Source: Edaphochlamys debaryana
Lineage: Eukaryota; Chlorophyta; Chlorophyceae; Chlamydomonadales
DNA: 64,000 nucleotides
Direction: 5' to 3'
NCBI GenBank assembly: GCA_016858145.1
Contig: JAEHOE010000020.1
Location: 1,116,001-1,180,000 of the forward strand
In this document: positions 35,301 to 46,079 of the stretch, piece by piece
How the letters are laid out: every line of letters begins with the position of its first letter
Position numbering within the stretch: position 1 is the first letter of the stretch
The notes under the pieces: model-generated
What the model was told of the DNA's origin: nothing
The model's database searches: none
What the model saw: the letters and a program-made list of their open reading frames with translations, nothing else
Program-made: the position numbers and the translations under genes

Positions 35301-38300
35301 GGGGTCGTCGGCCAGCATGCGCAGGAGGAGGTCTCGGGCGGTGGGGGAGAGGGACAGGAACCTGGGGGGGGGGGGAGGGGGGGAGGGGGAGGGGGAGGGG
35401 AGTGCGGTGAGTAAGGGGGAGGCGTGGGCAGCGGGTACATCAGGGAGCCAGGCGCCCGGATGCAAGCGCGTGCCACCTCCCCAAGGGCCCTGGCCTCACC
35501 GCTCGTCCTTGAGGCCCGGCGCGTCCTTGATCGACCTGTCGGAGTACGGCAGGGAATACGGGAGGAGTACGGCGGTCCGTGGGTGAGGAGCCAGACAGTC
35601 AAGAGGACAGCTCCTGGGGCGTGCAAGGGGGAGCATTCGGCGGACTCCGCAGATACCGTAGCTGGCAGCACCCTCTCCCGTACCCAGTGGGCGTCAACCG
35701 TGGCGGCTGGCTACCAACCGTCAACCGCCAACCGTCAGCTGCCAACCGCTCACTTGTTGCAGTACGTCATCATGCGGATGTCCAGGCCCCCGTGCGGCTT
35801 CCGGCCTGAGCCACGTGGCGGGAGCGGGTGAGGGGAGGGGGTCAGGGCGGCGATAGCGGAAGCGCCGAGCGTTCCGTTAGCGGTCCAGAGCCTGAGCAGA
35901 GACCACCACCCCCCCACCGGGACTGCCCTGCCCTGATGTGCAAAACAAGCGTCCGCCTAGGCCCCCCCCCTCGCCCCTCCTCACCCCCCCCTCACCTGTC
36001 AGCATGATGAACAGCATGGCCCCAAGGGAGTAGATGTCGCAGGCGGGCTGGGGGGGACAGGGGGCGAGACAGGGGAGGGTGGATGGATGCATGGGTGGGC
36101 AGGCGGGCGGGAGAAGACCCGTGTCATTGCTCCGCTGCTCCCCCGTCCCACCCCGGCCCCTCACCGTGTGCGGCTTGTCGTTCCACAGCTCTACGCGGAA
36201 GAGGAGGGGGAGGGGAGGGAGGAGGGCACGGAGCAAACAGAGTCAGGAGGCTGCCTCCCACAGAAGGTCGCCCACCTGCACCCGCCCACCGACTGGGCAG
36301 CGGCAGTGAACCTCCTGTTTCCTCCTCCCCTCTGCGCAACATGACCCCCCAGAACACCCCGGCCTTCCCGTGGCCTTCTACGCAGCCCCCGGCCCTCCCA
36401 TGAGCCATGACCCCCCCACCCGCCCTCCACACGCACCCTCCCCCTTGCATCCCCCGTCCCCCCGGCCCCACCCGGCGCCACGAAGCCCGGTGTGCCCACG
36501 CAGCCGCGGACCTCCTTAGCGGGGTCGTACAGCCCCGCCATGCCCAGGTCAATGATCTGGGGGGGGGAGGAGAGGAGGGAGAGGGGGAGGGGTGATGAAG
36601 ATACGGTAGGAGGGGGTCAGCTGGAAGGCGGCACGGGTATCAAAAGCCAGCCCTAGCCGTGACACCTCCCCCACCAGTGTACCAGTCTCCAGCCCCAGCC
36701 CCAGATACCTCTGCCCCAACACGACCTCGCAACAATAAAGCTCGAAGCCGGACTCTCCTCGCCCAAGCAGCCCCCATCCCTCTGCCCACCTTGACCCTCA
36801 GCGGCAGGCCCTGCGCTACGGACTCCTCCACGGGAATAGTGAAGATGACGTTCTCGGGCTTAAGGTCCCTGGGCGGGGAGGGAGGACAGGGCGAGAGGAG
36901 AGCACATATGATACAATGAGCGGCCACAGGGCCGCAGGTACCGCTTCATACGGTAGCGAAAAAGCAAGGCAAGTCATCACCGCTACCGGTACGAAGAACT
37001 AGGGGCGACAGGGCCGCAGGGACCGACCCCACAGGTGCCCTCACCCCCTGCATCAAGCCCTGCCGCCCCCATCCACCCCCACCCCCCCAGGCGGTAGGCC
37101 CTGCCTGTGCATCATGTTGAGGTTGTGGAGGTACGCTATGGCCGACACAATCTGGGGGTAGAGCGGGGGTGAACGAGGGGGGGACAGGGGGGATAGGGTA
37201 GGGTAGGTGCTGGCGGGCATCCGTCCGACAAGTCCACATGGACAGCTCGCAGCCCCCGAGCCGGGGTGCCCCGCGCTGCGCCCCTCCCTCCGCGCCTGCT
37301 CCCAAAGTACCCCTTTCAGTAATCCCCCACCCCCACCCCAACACACGCCCCCACCTGAGCGAACAGCCTCGCCGCGTCCGCCTCCGTGTACTTGACCACC
37401 TTGTGGATGTGGTCCAGCATCTGGGGGGGGAAGGGAGGGAAGGGGTGGGGGGGGTGGGGGGTGGGGAGGGGGGGTAGCAGCACAGGGACTAAGGCATCGT
37501 CCACCCCCCAGGTCCCCGGACGTGCATCGCCCGGGCCCCTCCCAGCAGCACGCACCTCCCCTCCCCCCAGGTACTCGAGCACCAGCACCAGCCACTCATC
37601 GGTGTACGTGAAGTCCTCGCACTTGACCAGGTAGGGGCAGTCCTGGGGGGGGGAGATTGGGGGGTTGGAGGGGTGTCAGACGCGTATGCGCTGGCGTGCG
37701 TGTGACCAAGAGCAGCTTTCTTCATCCGCTACCTCTGATCATTCTCTCCCCATCCCCTTCCCCGCTCCCCTCCCCCCCCACACCAGGTTGCGCAGGAACT
37801 TGGCCTCCGCAATGAGCGTGGTCACCTGCGTAGGGAAGCGGCAGGGGCAGGGGCCGGTGGTGGGGCAGGGGCAGGGCCGCATGGGGTGAAGGGCAAGGGT
37901 CGGCAAAGGCGGGCAGGGGGAGCAAGGGCAGGTGAGGGCGGTGGAGGGGTTGCCGAAGGGTCGGGCCGGGGTCGGCCCTTGAAGCAATCCACGCCTGCTT
38001 GGCTGTGACCGCTGCACGCGAACCCGCCAGGGCCGCCTCTCGGTGTCCACACGCGTCCGGCCCAAGCAGACCTGTTGCTTCAGCTCGACGACCACGGCCG
38101 GCTAGCGGCACAGCCCTGCTCCACTCCACTCCAAAAAGCCTGCGCCCACGGCCCCCAGCGGCACAGCCCCTGTGTCCTCCCCACTCTCGACTCCCTGACT
38201 CCTCTCCACCTGACCTCTGTCCCTTCAGACCGCCCCCCGCACGCCCATCCAAGCCACACCCTTCCCCGCCGGCAGCCCAACGCGCCTCAGGGCACAGAGG

Positions 38301-39663
38301 CTGAGGCTTGAGGGCCGGGGCCCAGGGGAGAGAGCCCAGGGGTCGACTGGTGGCGTGACTGTTGCACCCGCCATTCCCGGCCTGCCGCACACGTGCCGTA
38401 CACATGCCGTACGGCAAACACGTGTGCCGTACTGCCGTACGCACGCGCCCCACCTCCTCCGGCTCCAGCTCCGCGTTGGCCAGCTGCACCACCTTGACCG
38501 CCTTGCGCACGCGCGTCTCCCGGTCCTCCGCCAGCCAGATCTCCGAGAAGCCGCCCTGTTTTCGGTGGGAGGGGCGTAGGGGAAGTGATCTTTCACGAGT
38601 GGGAGATCCGATGGACGGGGGTGTGAGGGGCGATGCGTGTGTGGTTCACGGGTGGTGTGGACCTCTGCCAGCCATGAGTCGAGAAGCGGGCCCGTGTGTG
38701 TGTGCGTGGGGGGGGGGGGTGTACGGAGTGCGAGTTGGATGGTTCAAGGGTGGGACGGGGTGGACGGGGCTGGAAGAGTGCATGAGCGGGAACAGATTCA
38801 ACTGCCAGCCGTGTCTTTGAAGAACACCTGGCGTGTGGGGGCAGGGCGGGGGTTTGACAGGGTGAGTTGCGTGTGTACGCGGCGGTGGGGTGAGGGCTGA
38901 AGCGCGTGGAGTTTAGGGCATCATTCTCGCCAATAGCTTTGCCATTATGCCATTATGCCAAAATGGTGTGGTCAGGGGTTGGTTGCTCGGACCTGGCTGC
39001 GAGGGCAAGCCCTGTGCCCGAGGGCGGCAGAGGTCCGGCAGTTCCTCAGTGAGAGGAATGCGGCCAGCCCCGCCCCGCCCCGCCCCCTCCCCTCCAGTGC
39101 CCTGGAGGCTGCGCTTTAGCATACTTTCAACCCTCTCGAGGGTCCCCATTGCAGCTCATGGTGTCGACATGCCCGTCTCGTGCGCGGGTGCTACACCTAT
39201 ACGATGCGGCTTCTTTCCACCTCGTTCTCGTCAAACCCCTCCACTCCACCGTGCACGAAGGCAACCGCCCAGGGGCTGGGGAGGTCCGCCCACTCGCCTA
39301 CCTTGCCAATCTGCTTGATGAACGTGTACTTGTGCGTCAGGGGAATGTCTCGCCACTTGGTGGCTGGCCTGTGTGGCGACGATGCCAGCACGATGGTGTC
39401 AAGTCATGCCACTATTAGGGTTGCGACTGCACCCGCAAAGACCAGTAGCCGTCCGCGACAAGGGCTTACGGCTGAAGCTTTGGCTCCTCGTTGACGTCCT
39501 TCAGGCCCGGCTTCGCGGCCGGCTTAGACTTGACTGCCGGCTCGCTCGTCGGCAAAGCGCTGTACTCATCAGGAAAGCAGATTCCAAAGCACATCGACAG
39601 CCACGCAGGAGGCCGCCGCTGGCGCCCAGGCGCACGCGGCGAGGCCGTGCTGAGGACATTCAT
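32336..39663 (-). CDS. Ser/Thr protein kinase B (CAMK-like)
   Basis: Eighteen minus-strand exons, all in frame: 39663-39470, 39368-39302, 38555-38454, 37825-37784, 37642-37556, 37420-37355, 37151-37105, 36868-36790, 36556-36472, 36190-36165, 36047-35996, 35805-35754, 35535-35500, 35361-35173, 34849-34745, 34456-33434, 33270-32980, 32528-32336 (TGA), giving 911 residues. Kinase landmarks: GKGGFSEIW, lysine in RKAVKVV, AEAKFLRNL, HRDLKPENV, DLG for DFG, intact APE in GFVAPE, CDIYSLGAMLFIMLTG, RMLADDPGARPSCMDVL. The N-terminus shares WLSMCFGICFPDE with kinase A. The C-terminal half is Ser/Gly/His-rich low complexity ending in a conserved tail (NPYTLELMAHQETLERV). Introns after 37105, 34745 and 33434 use GC donors. 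The gene is convergent with kinase A and divergent from the nuclease gene. Substrate unknown. Confidence 0.87.
32758..32979 (-). repeat. Two extra 111-bp copies of an exon end and donor in kinase B
   Basis: The end of the exon at 33270-32980 (read on the minus strand, gagaacgcgctgctcaccag|gt) appears three times with an exact 111-bp period, at 32980, 32869 and 32758. Each unit carries about 30 bases of exon end, the gtgggt donor and about 80 bases of intron. The units are nearly identical, so the amplification is recent. Confidence 0.9.
34519..34557 (-). repeat. Intronic copy of a kinase B exon start
   Basis: The first bases of exon 34456-33434, encoding REAAASLYRDSA, recur here in the upstream intron (original 34424-34462) with few changes. 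The copy reads the same peptide but its upstream AG acceptor is altered (gaccgcagg context). Confidence 0.75.
35177..35510 (-). repeat. Tract nearly identical to kinase A (inverted)
   Basis: Partner of 28945-29285. Exon 35361-35173 and the intron upstream of it match the kinase A copy almost base for base, including intron sequence (ggctccctgatgtacccg on the minus strand), while flanking exons differ at many codons. Confidence 0.8.
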
Positions 39664-40338
39664 GGCAAGTCAGGCACGGCTCAATCCATCCATAGATTGC
39701 GTGATGAAGGCCAAGACTGCTTTTGAGGGCGCTGTCTCGCGAGCTCTGCTATGGTTTCGAGGTCAATTGTGGGGCTTGCGCTCCGGCGTTCTTAAGCAGT
39801 GGTGAGTAGACGTTCAGTCCGTAATGTCTATGCGCAGGGCAGCCTCGGGGCGCGACTACTGAGGCGACCGGCCGGGTTTCGGCGGCTGCCGTATCACACA
39901 TCTGGCACAGTCAGCCCCCCCAGCTAGGTCCGGCACGTCGTGCCCCACGCGCTTCGGGTTTGGCCCTCGGTGGAAGCCATGGCATCAGGCTCAGGGGAAG
40001 CTCCTTAAGGGGCGCGGGGCTGGCTCGAACGGGGACGGAACGGAAGCACGAGAGGATGTGCAAGGTAGGGCAGAGGACCGCGTGGGAGGGCGTGGGCCTC
40101 CAGCGCGGCGGCCAGCTTCGACCGTGCCTGACCCTTGCCCGACAGACTTTGTGTGGAGCTACACCGCCCTCCTCCCCAACACCATGGCCCGACCCCTTCT
40201 TCTTTCCCCCCTCTCCCCGTCCCCCAGGCAAAAGGGGCCCTGCCGGCAACCGTCGCCGTACAGGTGCGGTCCGAAATGTTGCCGGGGGCGAGCTCAAACC
40301 GAGCTTACATAACTCGACTTCTGTATACTCAAGTCGGA
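39664..40338. other. Divergent promoter region (kinase B / nuclease)
   Basis: These 675 bp separate the divergent start codons of kinase B and the SDN-type nuclease, so both promoters and 5' UTRs must lie here unless upstream non-coding exons exist. No specific element was identified. Confidence 0.5.
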
Positions 40339-43300
40339 ATGTCGCAAGCAGGCCACTCGCCGGCAGCCTCGCCGGCGGCAGGCGCGGATGCAAAGGAGAA
40401 ACTCGTGACCCTTGTGCGCGTGGCGCAAAAGCACAAGCTTCGTGGCAGGACAGGCGGATGGCTGGAGTTCCTAAAAGCGCGTGGGCAGGTGAGTCGCCGC
40501 GGCGGCATTCGGCGTGTCGGCGCGGCTCTCTTTTCGCAGCAGTCGTTCTATCACAGAATTTCAGCTCCAACAGCAACTTCTACAGCTCATATGCGACGTT
40601 CCTTGACACGGTCATACTCATCCTCGCATGCCATCCTCTCCCAACCCGGCAGGGCGGTGGCACGGACCCCAAGCGGCATACCGTCGAGGTGCGCCCCGGG
40701 CCTCACTTCTAAAGCACCCAAACTGCTGCTCACGCACACCAGGGCGCGCACCGGGTCTCACCTCTAGCTCCATCCCACTCGAGGGGGCGACGCTATGGCC
40801 GACGCCCCACCCCCGCACCCCCACACCCCACCCTCTGCCTCCACCACCCAAGCCCCCTCCTTCCCCCCCCTCGTCCTCCTCCTCCTCCTCCTCCTCCCCC
40901 CCTCCTCCCTTCCCCCTTAACCCCAGGTGCTGGAGGCCTTCCTGGATGACCTGCGCTCAACCGAGCCCAGCGCCGGGGAGCGGCCCGCCAGCGAGGAGGA
41001 GCGGGCGGCGGCGCGGGAGCTGCTGGCCCGGTACACCAAGTGGGCGCAGCGGGTGCACAAGGTGGGGGTGGGAGGGGGCAGGGAAAGGTCAGGGGGAAGG
41101 GTAGGGGAAGGGGAGGAGGGCTGTGGCGAGGGGCTGTGGGCAGGGGATGGCTATGGGGTGGATGTCATGGAGGCTCATGCACTCCAAGAGTAGGGCTGGG
41201 GCAAGGGCCGGGGCGGGGCAGGCAAGGCAAGGGCCGGCAAGGGATGCTAGGCACTCACCTTCCTCCCCCCCGGTGCCCACCCCAACACAGGATGCCGCCA
41301 AGGGCCGGGGGGCGGTCCCGGAGGCCCCCTCCGCCTCCGTTCCCGCCCCGAGCGGCTCCGCGGCGCAACAGAACGAGACCGTGTGGTCCCTCGTACGGCG
41401 CACACGTGCGCACGCCAAGTACGGCGGTCTGTACGAGCAGCTGCCGTCGTACATGCCGGGCTGGACCAGGACCAAGCGGTGAGGCCCTCCTGCCTCTGGG
41501 GTCGTGGGGGTCGGGTGGGGATGTCACAGCCTCCGCAACGCTCCCGACTCGTGTTCTGACCCCGTGTCAGTAGCAAGGGACGCGAACCCTGACTTGCGAT
41601 GTTCGCGTCACGGCCTTACGACACGGGCCGACGGCCCGACAGCGGGACTGCGGGACCTGGCCGCGTCGAGCGCTGGAGGGCTGCGGGAAGAGTGGAGCCG
41701 AGCCCACCTCTTTACATCCACCCCCCGCCCCTGAGCTGCACTCCTCACGGCCCGTGCGTCCCTCATTCCCCCCTGCCTCCCCAGGCGGGCCCTGAGCGCG
41801 GAGGTGCGGCCCCGGCTGCTGGCTCTCGACTGCGAGATGTGCGCCACATCGGAGGACCCCTCTGCGCTGCTGGTGAGAGGGGGGGAGGACCGGATTGAGG
41901 GGGGTGGAGAGGGAGGGGAGGATAGGGGCGGGATGGGGGTGTGCGCCCGCAACGCTGCTGGAGGGCAGTGGGTGGGTGGGGAGGGCAGGGGATGTGCGCC
42001 ACCGCAGTTGACCCCTCGGCGGTGCTGGTGAGAGGGTGTGGGATGAGCGGACTTCGGGTGAGGAGAGGGGAAGGGCAGGGGGGAGGGGATGCAGGAAGGG
42101 GGGATAGGGGTGGAGGCGGAGGGGCGTCGAAGCGGCAGAGGAGGGCCCCTCACCACCCACTAACGCCCAACCTCCCCCCCCCTGTCAGGGCGTGTGTGTG
42201 GTGGACGAGTTCGGGGAGGTGGTCTACCGCCAGCTGGTGCGGCCGCCGGGGACCATCACGGACCTGCGCACGGCGCTCACGGGTGGGCCCGGGCGGGCCT
42301 GGTGTGGGCCTGGGCGTGGGCCCGGGTGTCGGCCTGGGTTACCGGCCTGCGGGGCCGGCGGCGGGGGGCCGGGCCCCGGTCTGGGGCCGGGCAGGGTCTG
42401 GGGGGCAAGGCCAGACGTGGGTCAGGGGGCTGACGGCCAGACGGCCCCTGCGCCCTTCGTCTCCCCACGCAGCCCTCGCGAGGGCGCGACCGGGCCAAAG
42501 GCTCTTGGGGGGCGCTGTTGCAACACACCCTCTGCCTCTGGACTGCGTGTCGGTGGCGGACCAGGGGAGGTGGCACACCCCCATCAAACCTCCCCCGGTT
42601 GGCGCGACTAGACTGGGGAGGAGGCACTTAGCTTGCAACACACCCTCTTCAAAACTCCACCCAACCCCTCTGCCCCTCGACCCCGCAGGCGTCTCGGCTG
42701 CGGACCTGGAGGGCGTAACGGCCACCGCCAAGGACGCGTCTAAGGCCGTGCGGCGGCTGCTGGAGGGGCGCGAGGGGGCCGAGGGGGAGGACGACGAGGA
42801 CGGGGATTCCGACGGGGAGGAGGGCGGCAGCAAGGGCAAGGGCGGCAAGGACAAGAAGCGCAGCCGCAAGAGCAAGGAGGGGGGCAGCAAGGAGGGGGGC
42901 AAGGGGGACCCCCGACCCGTGGTTCTGGTGGGCCACGCGCTCCACCACGACCTCACCGCTCTGCGCCTGGACCACCAGCCCGTGGTGGACACCAGCCTGC
43001 TGTTCCGGTTCAGGTGGGGGGGGGAGAGGGGGGGGAGGGGGTGGAGGGAGGGGCTCGGGGGAGGGGGGGGGAGGGAGAGGGGTAAGGGGAGGGGGGCTTT
43101 GCTTGGTGGTCAGGTTCAGGTGGGGGGGAGGAAGGGGAGGGGGGGAAGGGGACAGGGGAGAGGGAAGAGTGCAAGGAGAGGTTGGAGATAGTGGAGGGGG
43201 TTTGCCGGGGGGAGGGACTCCAGCCTACTGCTTAGAATCCTCACCGCTCCCCCCCTTCCCGCTCAGCAAGAAACAACCCCCCTCTCCCCCCCCAGGGGCC

Positions 43301-45550
43301 TCCGCGACTGCACCCCCGCCCTCAAGGACCTGGCCCAGGCGCTGCTGGGGCTGGGCATGCGCGAGGGGGGCGGGGGGGCGCACGACTCGAGGGAGGACGC
43401 GGGCGTGTCCATGCGGGTGAGCGGTGGAGGGGTTGGGGGGAAAGGGGGTTTCCGGGGAGGGAAGCGAGGGAGGGGGGTTGGGGAAATGGGTGGGACAGGG
43501 AGGCAAGATGCGGGCGTGTCCATGTGGGTGAGGCTGAGGGTGGGGGGTTACGGAGGAGGGAGTGGGAGAGAGGGGAGAGAGGGCTTGGGGCAGAGGAGGG
43601 GGGGAGGGGAGGGGGGAGGAAGAGAGGGCAGTGAGGGGTTAAGGGATGTAGGTTGAAGGATGCTTGCAACAGAACGTGATGCAAGGCTGGGGCACATGAC
43701 GGAGTGGAGAGTTGAAGCGAGGCGCACGGACAGGTGGCGAGCGTGGGTTACCCAACCACCGACCACCCATCCTCACCACCTCTCACCGTCCCCAACTACC
43801 CTCCCAACCACCCCCAACCACCCGCCCAACCAACTCACCCTTCCATCCACCAACCGCCCTAACCGCCCCGCAGCTGGTGATGCGCGAGCTGCAGATGGCC
43901 GGCCCCACGCCCCCCCTGGACCCGCCCAGCCACCGCGTGCCCCCCGCCGACCTGGCCAAGCTCTTCGTGCACGGCCTGCCGCCGGGGGCGGACGAGGCGG
44001 CGCTGCGGGCGCTGTTCGAGCGCCTGGGGGCGCCGGCGGTGCAGGACGTGGAGGGGGACTTTGCGGAGAAGAAGGCGAGTGGGGTGGGGGCGGGGGCAGG
44101 GGGGCTGGGTGGGGAGGGGGTGGGCGGGGGGCGAGAGGCGTTCACAAAGGGGGCTTCGGTTGTGGTGGCCTGTGGCCAGGACAGGGGCAGGATCGTGGAT
44201 GGTATTGTTGGCGCGGGAGGTCTACAGGGTGCGAAGAGGGACGCAGACACGTGCCCACCCCTCTGTGCTCTGTCTCCCCCGCAGGTGCTGGTGGTTTTCA
44301 AGAATGCCGCGGACGCCAACGCCGCCTTCGCCAAGCTGCCGGGTGGGCAGGCGGGGGGGCGGCGGGGGGGGCAGGGGCCGAGGTTTTGGTCCTTGAGCAG
44401 GCTGAGATGATGGGGCAGGTGGGCTTGGGGGCCATGAATGTCGAGCTAGGAGGAAGAGGCCGACCTTGTTGGGGCAGGCAGAGCTGGGGCCGCCCTGGCT
44501 GCAGGGCTGTGCAATCATCACCACAAGTATCTATTCCTTAATTATCTTCAGTTCCACCTACCCTGTCTGAATGCGCTCCTGACCCTGCCCGTGCGCTCCA
44601 CCCTTCCCGTCTCCGCAGGCGAGCAAGGCAAGGACTCTCTGGGCCGCTTCCAGAAGGAGGTCAACCTGGGCCCAGGCCCAGGCCCCGAGGCAGGCCCCGA
44701 CGGGCCCAAGTGCAAGGTCCGCAAGATGGCCGCCCACAACGGCCTGGCGTACGGCAACACGGAGAACGAGAAGAAGGCCAAACAGCGCACGAAGCAGGCC
44801 GGCAAAAAGGCGCCGCCAACAAGGGACGGCGCCGACGACAAGAGCGGTGGAGGCAAGGGGGAGCAGAAGGCGGGGAAGAAGCGGGGGCGCAGCAGCGAGC
44901 GCCCCGCCAAGGCCGGTTCGGGGTCGGGGGCCAAGGGCGGCAACAGCAAGCCGGCGGCATCGCCGGCGGAGGGAGGCGCCGAGGCCGGGGCAACGGCGGG
45001 GGCAGCAGGGGCGGCGGCGGCGCCGGGGAAGGAGAAGAAGAAGGGCGGCCGGGCGGGGTGGCAGAAGGCCAAGCGTCAGCGGCTGGAGGCGGCGGCCGAG
45101 GGCGACCCCGTGAAGGCGGCGGGCGGCCGCCGGGGGCGGAGCAAGGGGCAGCAGGGCAAGGCGGCGGCACAGGGCGCCGCTGGCGTCGCCGCTGGCGGCG
45201 GTGGCAAGCCGGCCGACGCGGCGGCGGCGGCGGCGAAGCCTGCCGCTGAGGCGGTGGCGACGCAGGGCTCGGCCAAGAAGGGGAAGAAGGACAAGGGGCA
45301 CAAGCGGAAGGAGGAGGCGGCGGCGACGCCGGCGGCGGCGGCGACACCCGCCGCTGCCGATGGCGGGGCGGCGGCGACGCCGGAGGCCAACGGGAAAGAG
45401 AAGAAGGGGAAGAAGGACAAGAAGGACAAGGAGGGGAAGAAGGACAAGAAGGAGGGGAGGAAGGAGGAGGGGGCCCAGGAGGGCGGGGAGGGGAGGTCGT
45501 CTAAGAAGGCCAAGAAGGCGCTGTCAGCGGCGGCGGAGGGGTCGGCGTGA
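40339..45550 (+). CDS. SDN: DEDDh 3'-5' exoribonuclease, small-RNA-degrading nuclease (SDN) type
   Basis: Eleven exons in frame: 40339-40488, 40653-40688, 40927-41061, 41291-41478, 41785-41872, 42189-42282, 42689-43013, 43296-43416, 43874-44074, 44285-44342, 44619-45550 (TGA), giving 775 residues. The N-terminus (GGWLEFLKARG) matches the short domain before the nuclease in plant SDNs. Exo I is LLALDCEMCAT (Asp-x-Glu), Exo II is VLVGHALHHDLTALRLDH, and Exo III is AHDSREDAG, so all DEDDh residues are present. An RRM-like domain follows (AKLFVHGLPPGADEAALR to VLVVFKNAADANAAF), as in SDN1-3. Oddities: a 50-residue Glu/Asp- then Lys-rich insert between Exo I and Exo II, and a Lys/Ala-rich tail of about 300 residues that could bind RNA or act in the nucleus. 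The donor after 44074 is GC (gcgagt). SDNs trim small RNAs from the 3' end; that role here is inferred. Confidence 0.87.
41991..42027 (+). repeat. Intronic copy of SDN exon 5 end with donor
   Basis: gatgtgcgccaccgcagttg then acccctcggcggtgctg|gtgagag repeats the end of exon 5 (41837-41872, including the catalytic DCEM codons' downstream part) with the same donor. A third, more eroded trace (gtgtgcgcccgcaacgctgc) begins near 41938. Confidence 0.8.
43504..43527 (+). repeat. Intronic copy of SDN exon 8 end with donor
   Basis: gatgcgggcgtgtccatgtgg|gtgag repeats the end of exon 8 (43393-43416, gacgcgggcgtgtccatgcgg|gtgag) 111 bp downstream in the intron. A shorter trace of the exon 7 end (gttcag|gtgggg) also recurs near 43113-43119. 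Confidence 0.8.
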
Positions 45551-46079
45551 GCCAACTGAAGAGCGCGGCCAAGCGGACTTGGCTTCCGCTTGAAGGAGGT
45601 GGCTTGTGCGGTTGAAGGAGGTGCTCGAGTCGGTGGAGGAGGAGGGCATCGCCCCCGCGTACGTGCTACGAGGCTTGTGCGGGTGTTTCGGGGACAAGAA
45701 GGCATGACAATGGCAGGAGATGGCAAGGGGCAGCGAGCAGGGCGCAACAGGCAAGGCTGTTTGGCGGGATCTGTCCAAGATCTGACTATTGGAGAGGTTG
45801 CAATGAAACTTGGCGCCCCTGCCTTTGGAAGCGATGCTCTCACAATCTGTGCTTACACGCTCAGCAACATACCGCTGCGACCGTGGTCGCTCCAATAGCA
45901 TCCCTGCGTTTTGCCACAAAGGCCAAGCGCAGGATTCCGGGCTAGGCAAGGTCAGCTGCTTCGTGTCCAGACACCGGTAGCACTCAGGCTGTAGCTAGGT
46001 TCCGAAGGCAGTCGCTGGCCGACCGAGACTCACGGGATTGCAGCTCCGTCCATCTCGACAGACACTCTCTTAGTCACCA
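45551..46079. other. Intergenic, no gene recognised
   Basis: The SDN 3' flank and promoter side of the next plus-strand gene. It is less GC-rich than the flanking exons. No feature beyond UTR or promoter is supported. Confidence 0.45.

Noticed and set aside
44555..45843. Minus-strand open frames opposite the SDN tail
   Set aside because: They are the antisense of a Lys/Ala-rich tail, Pro/Leu/Arg-rich and without motifs.
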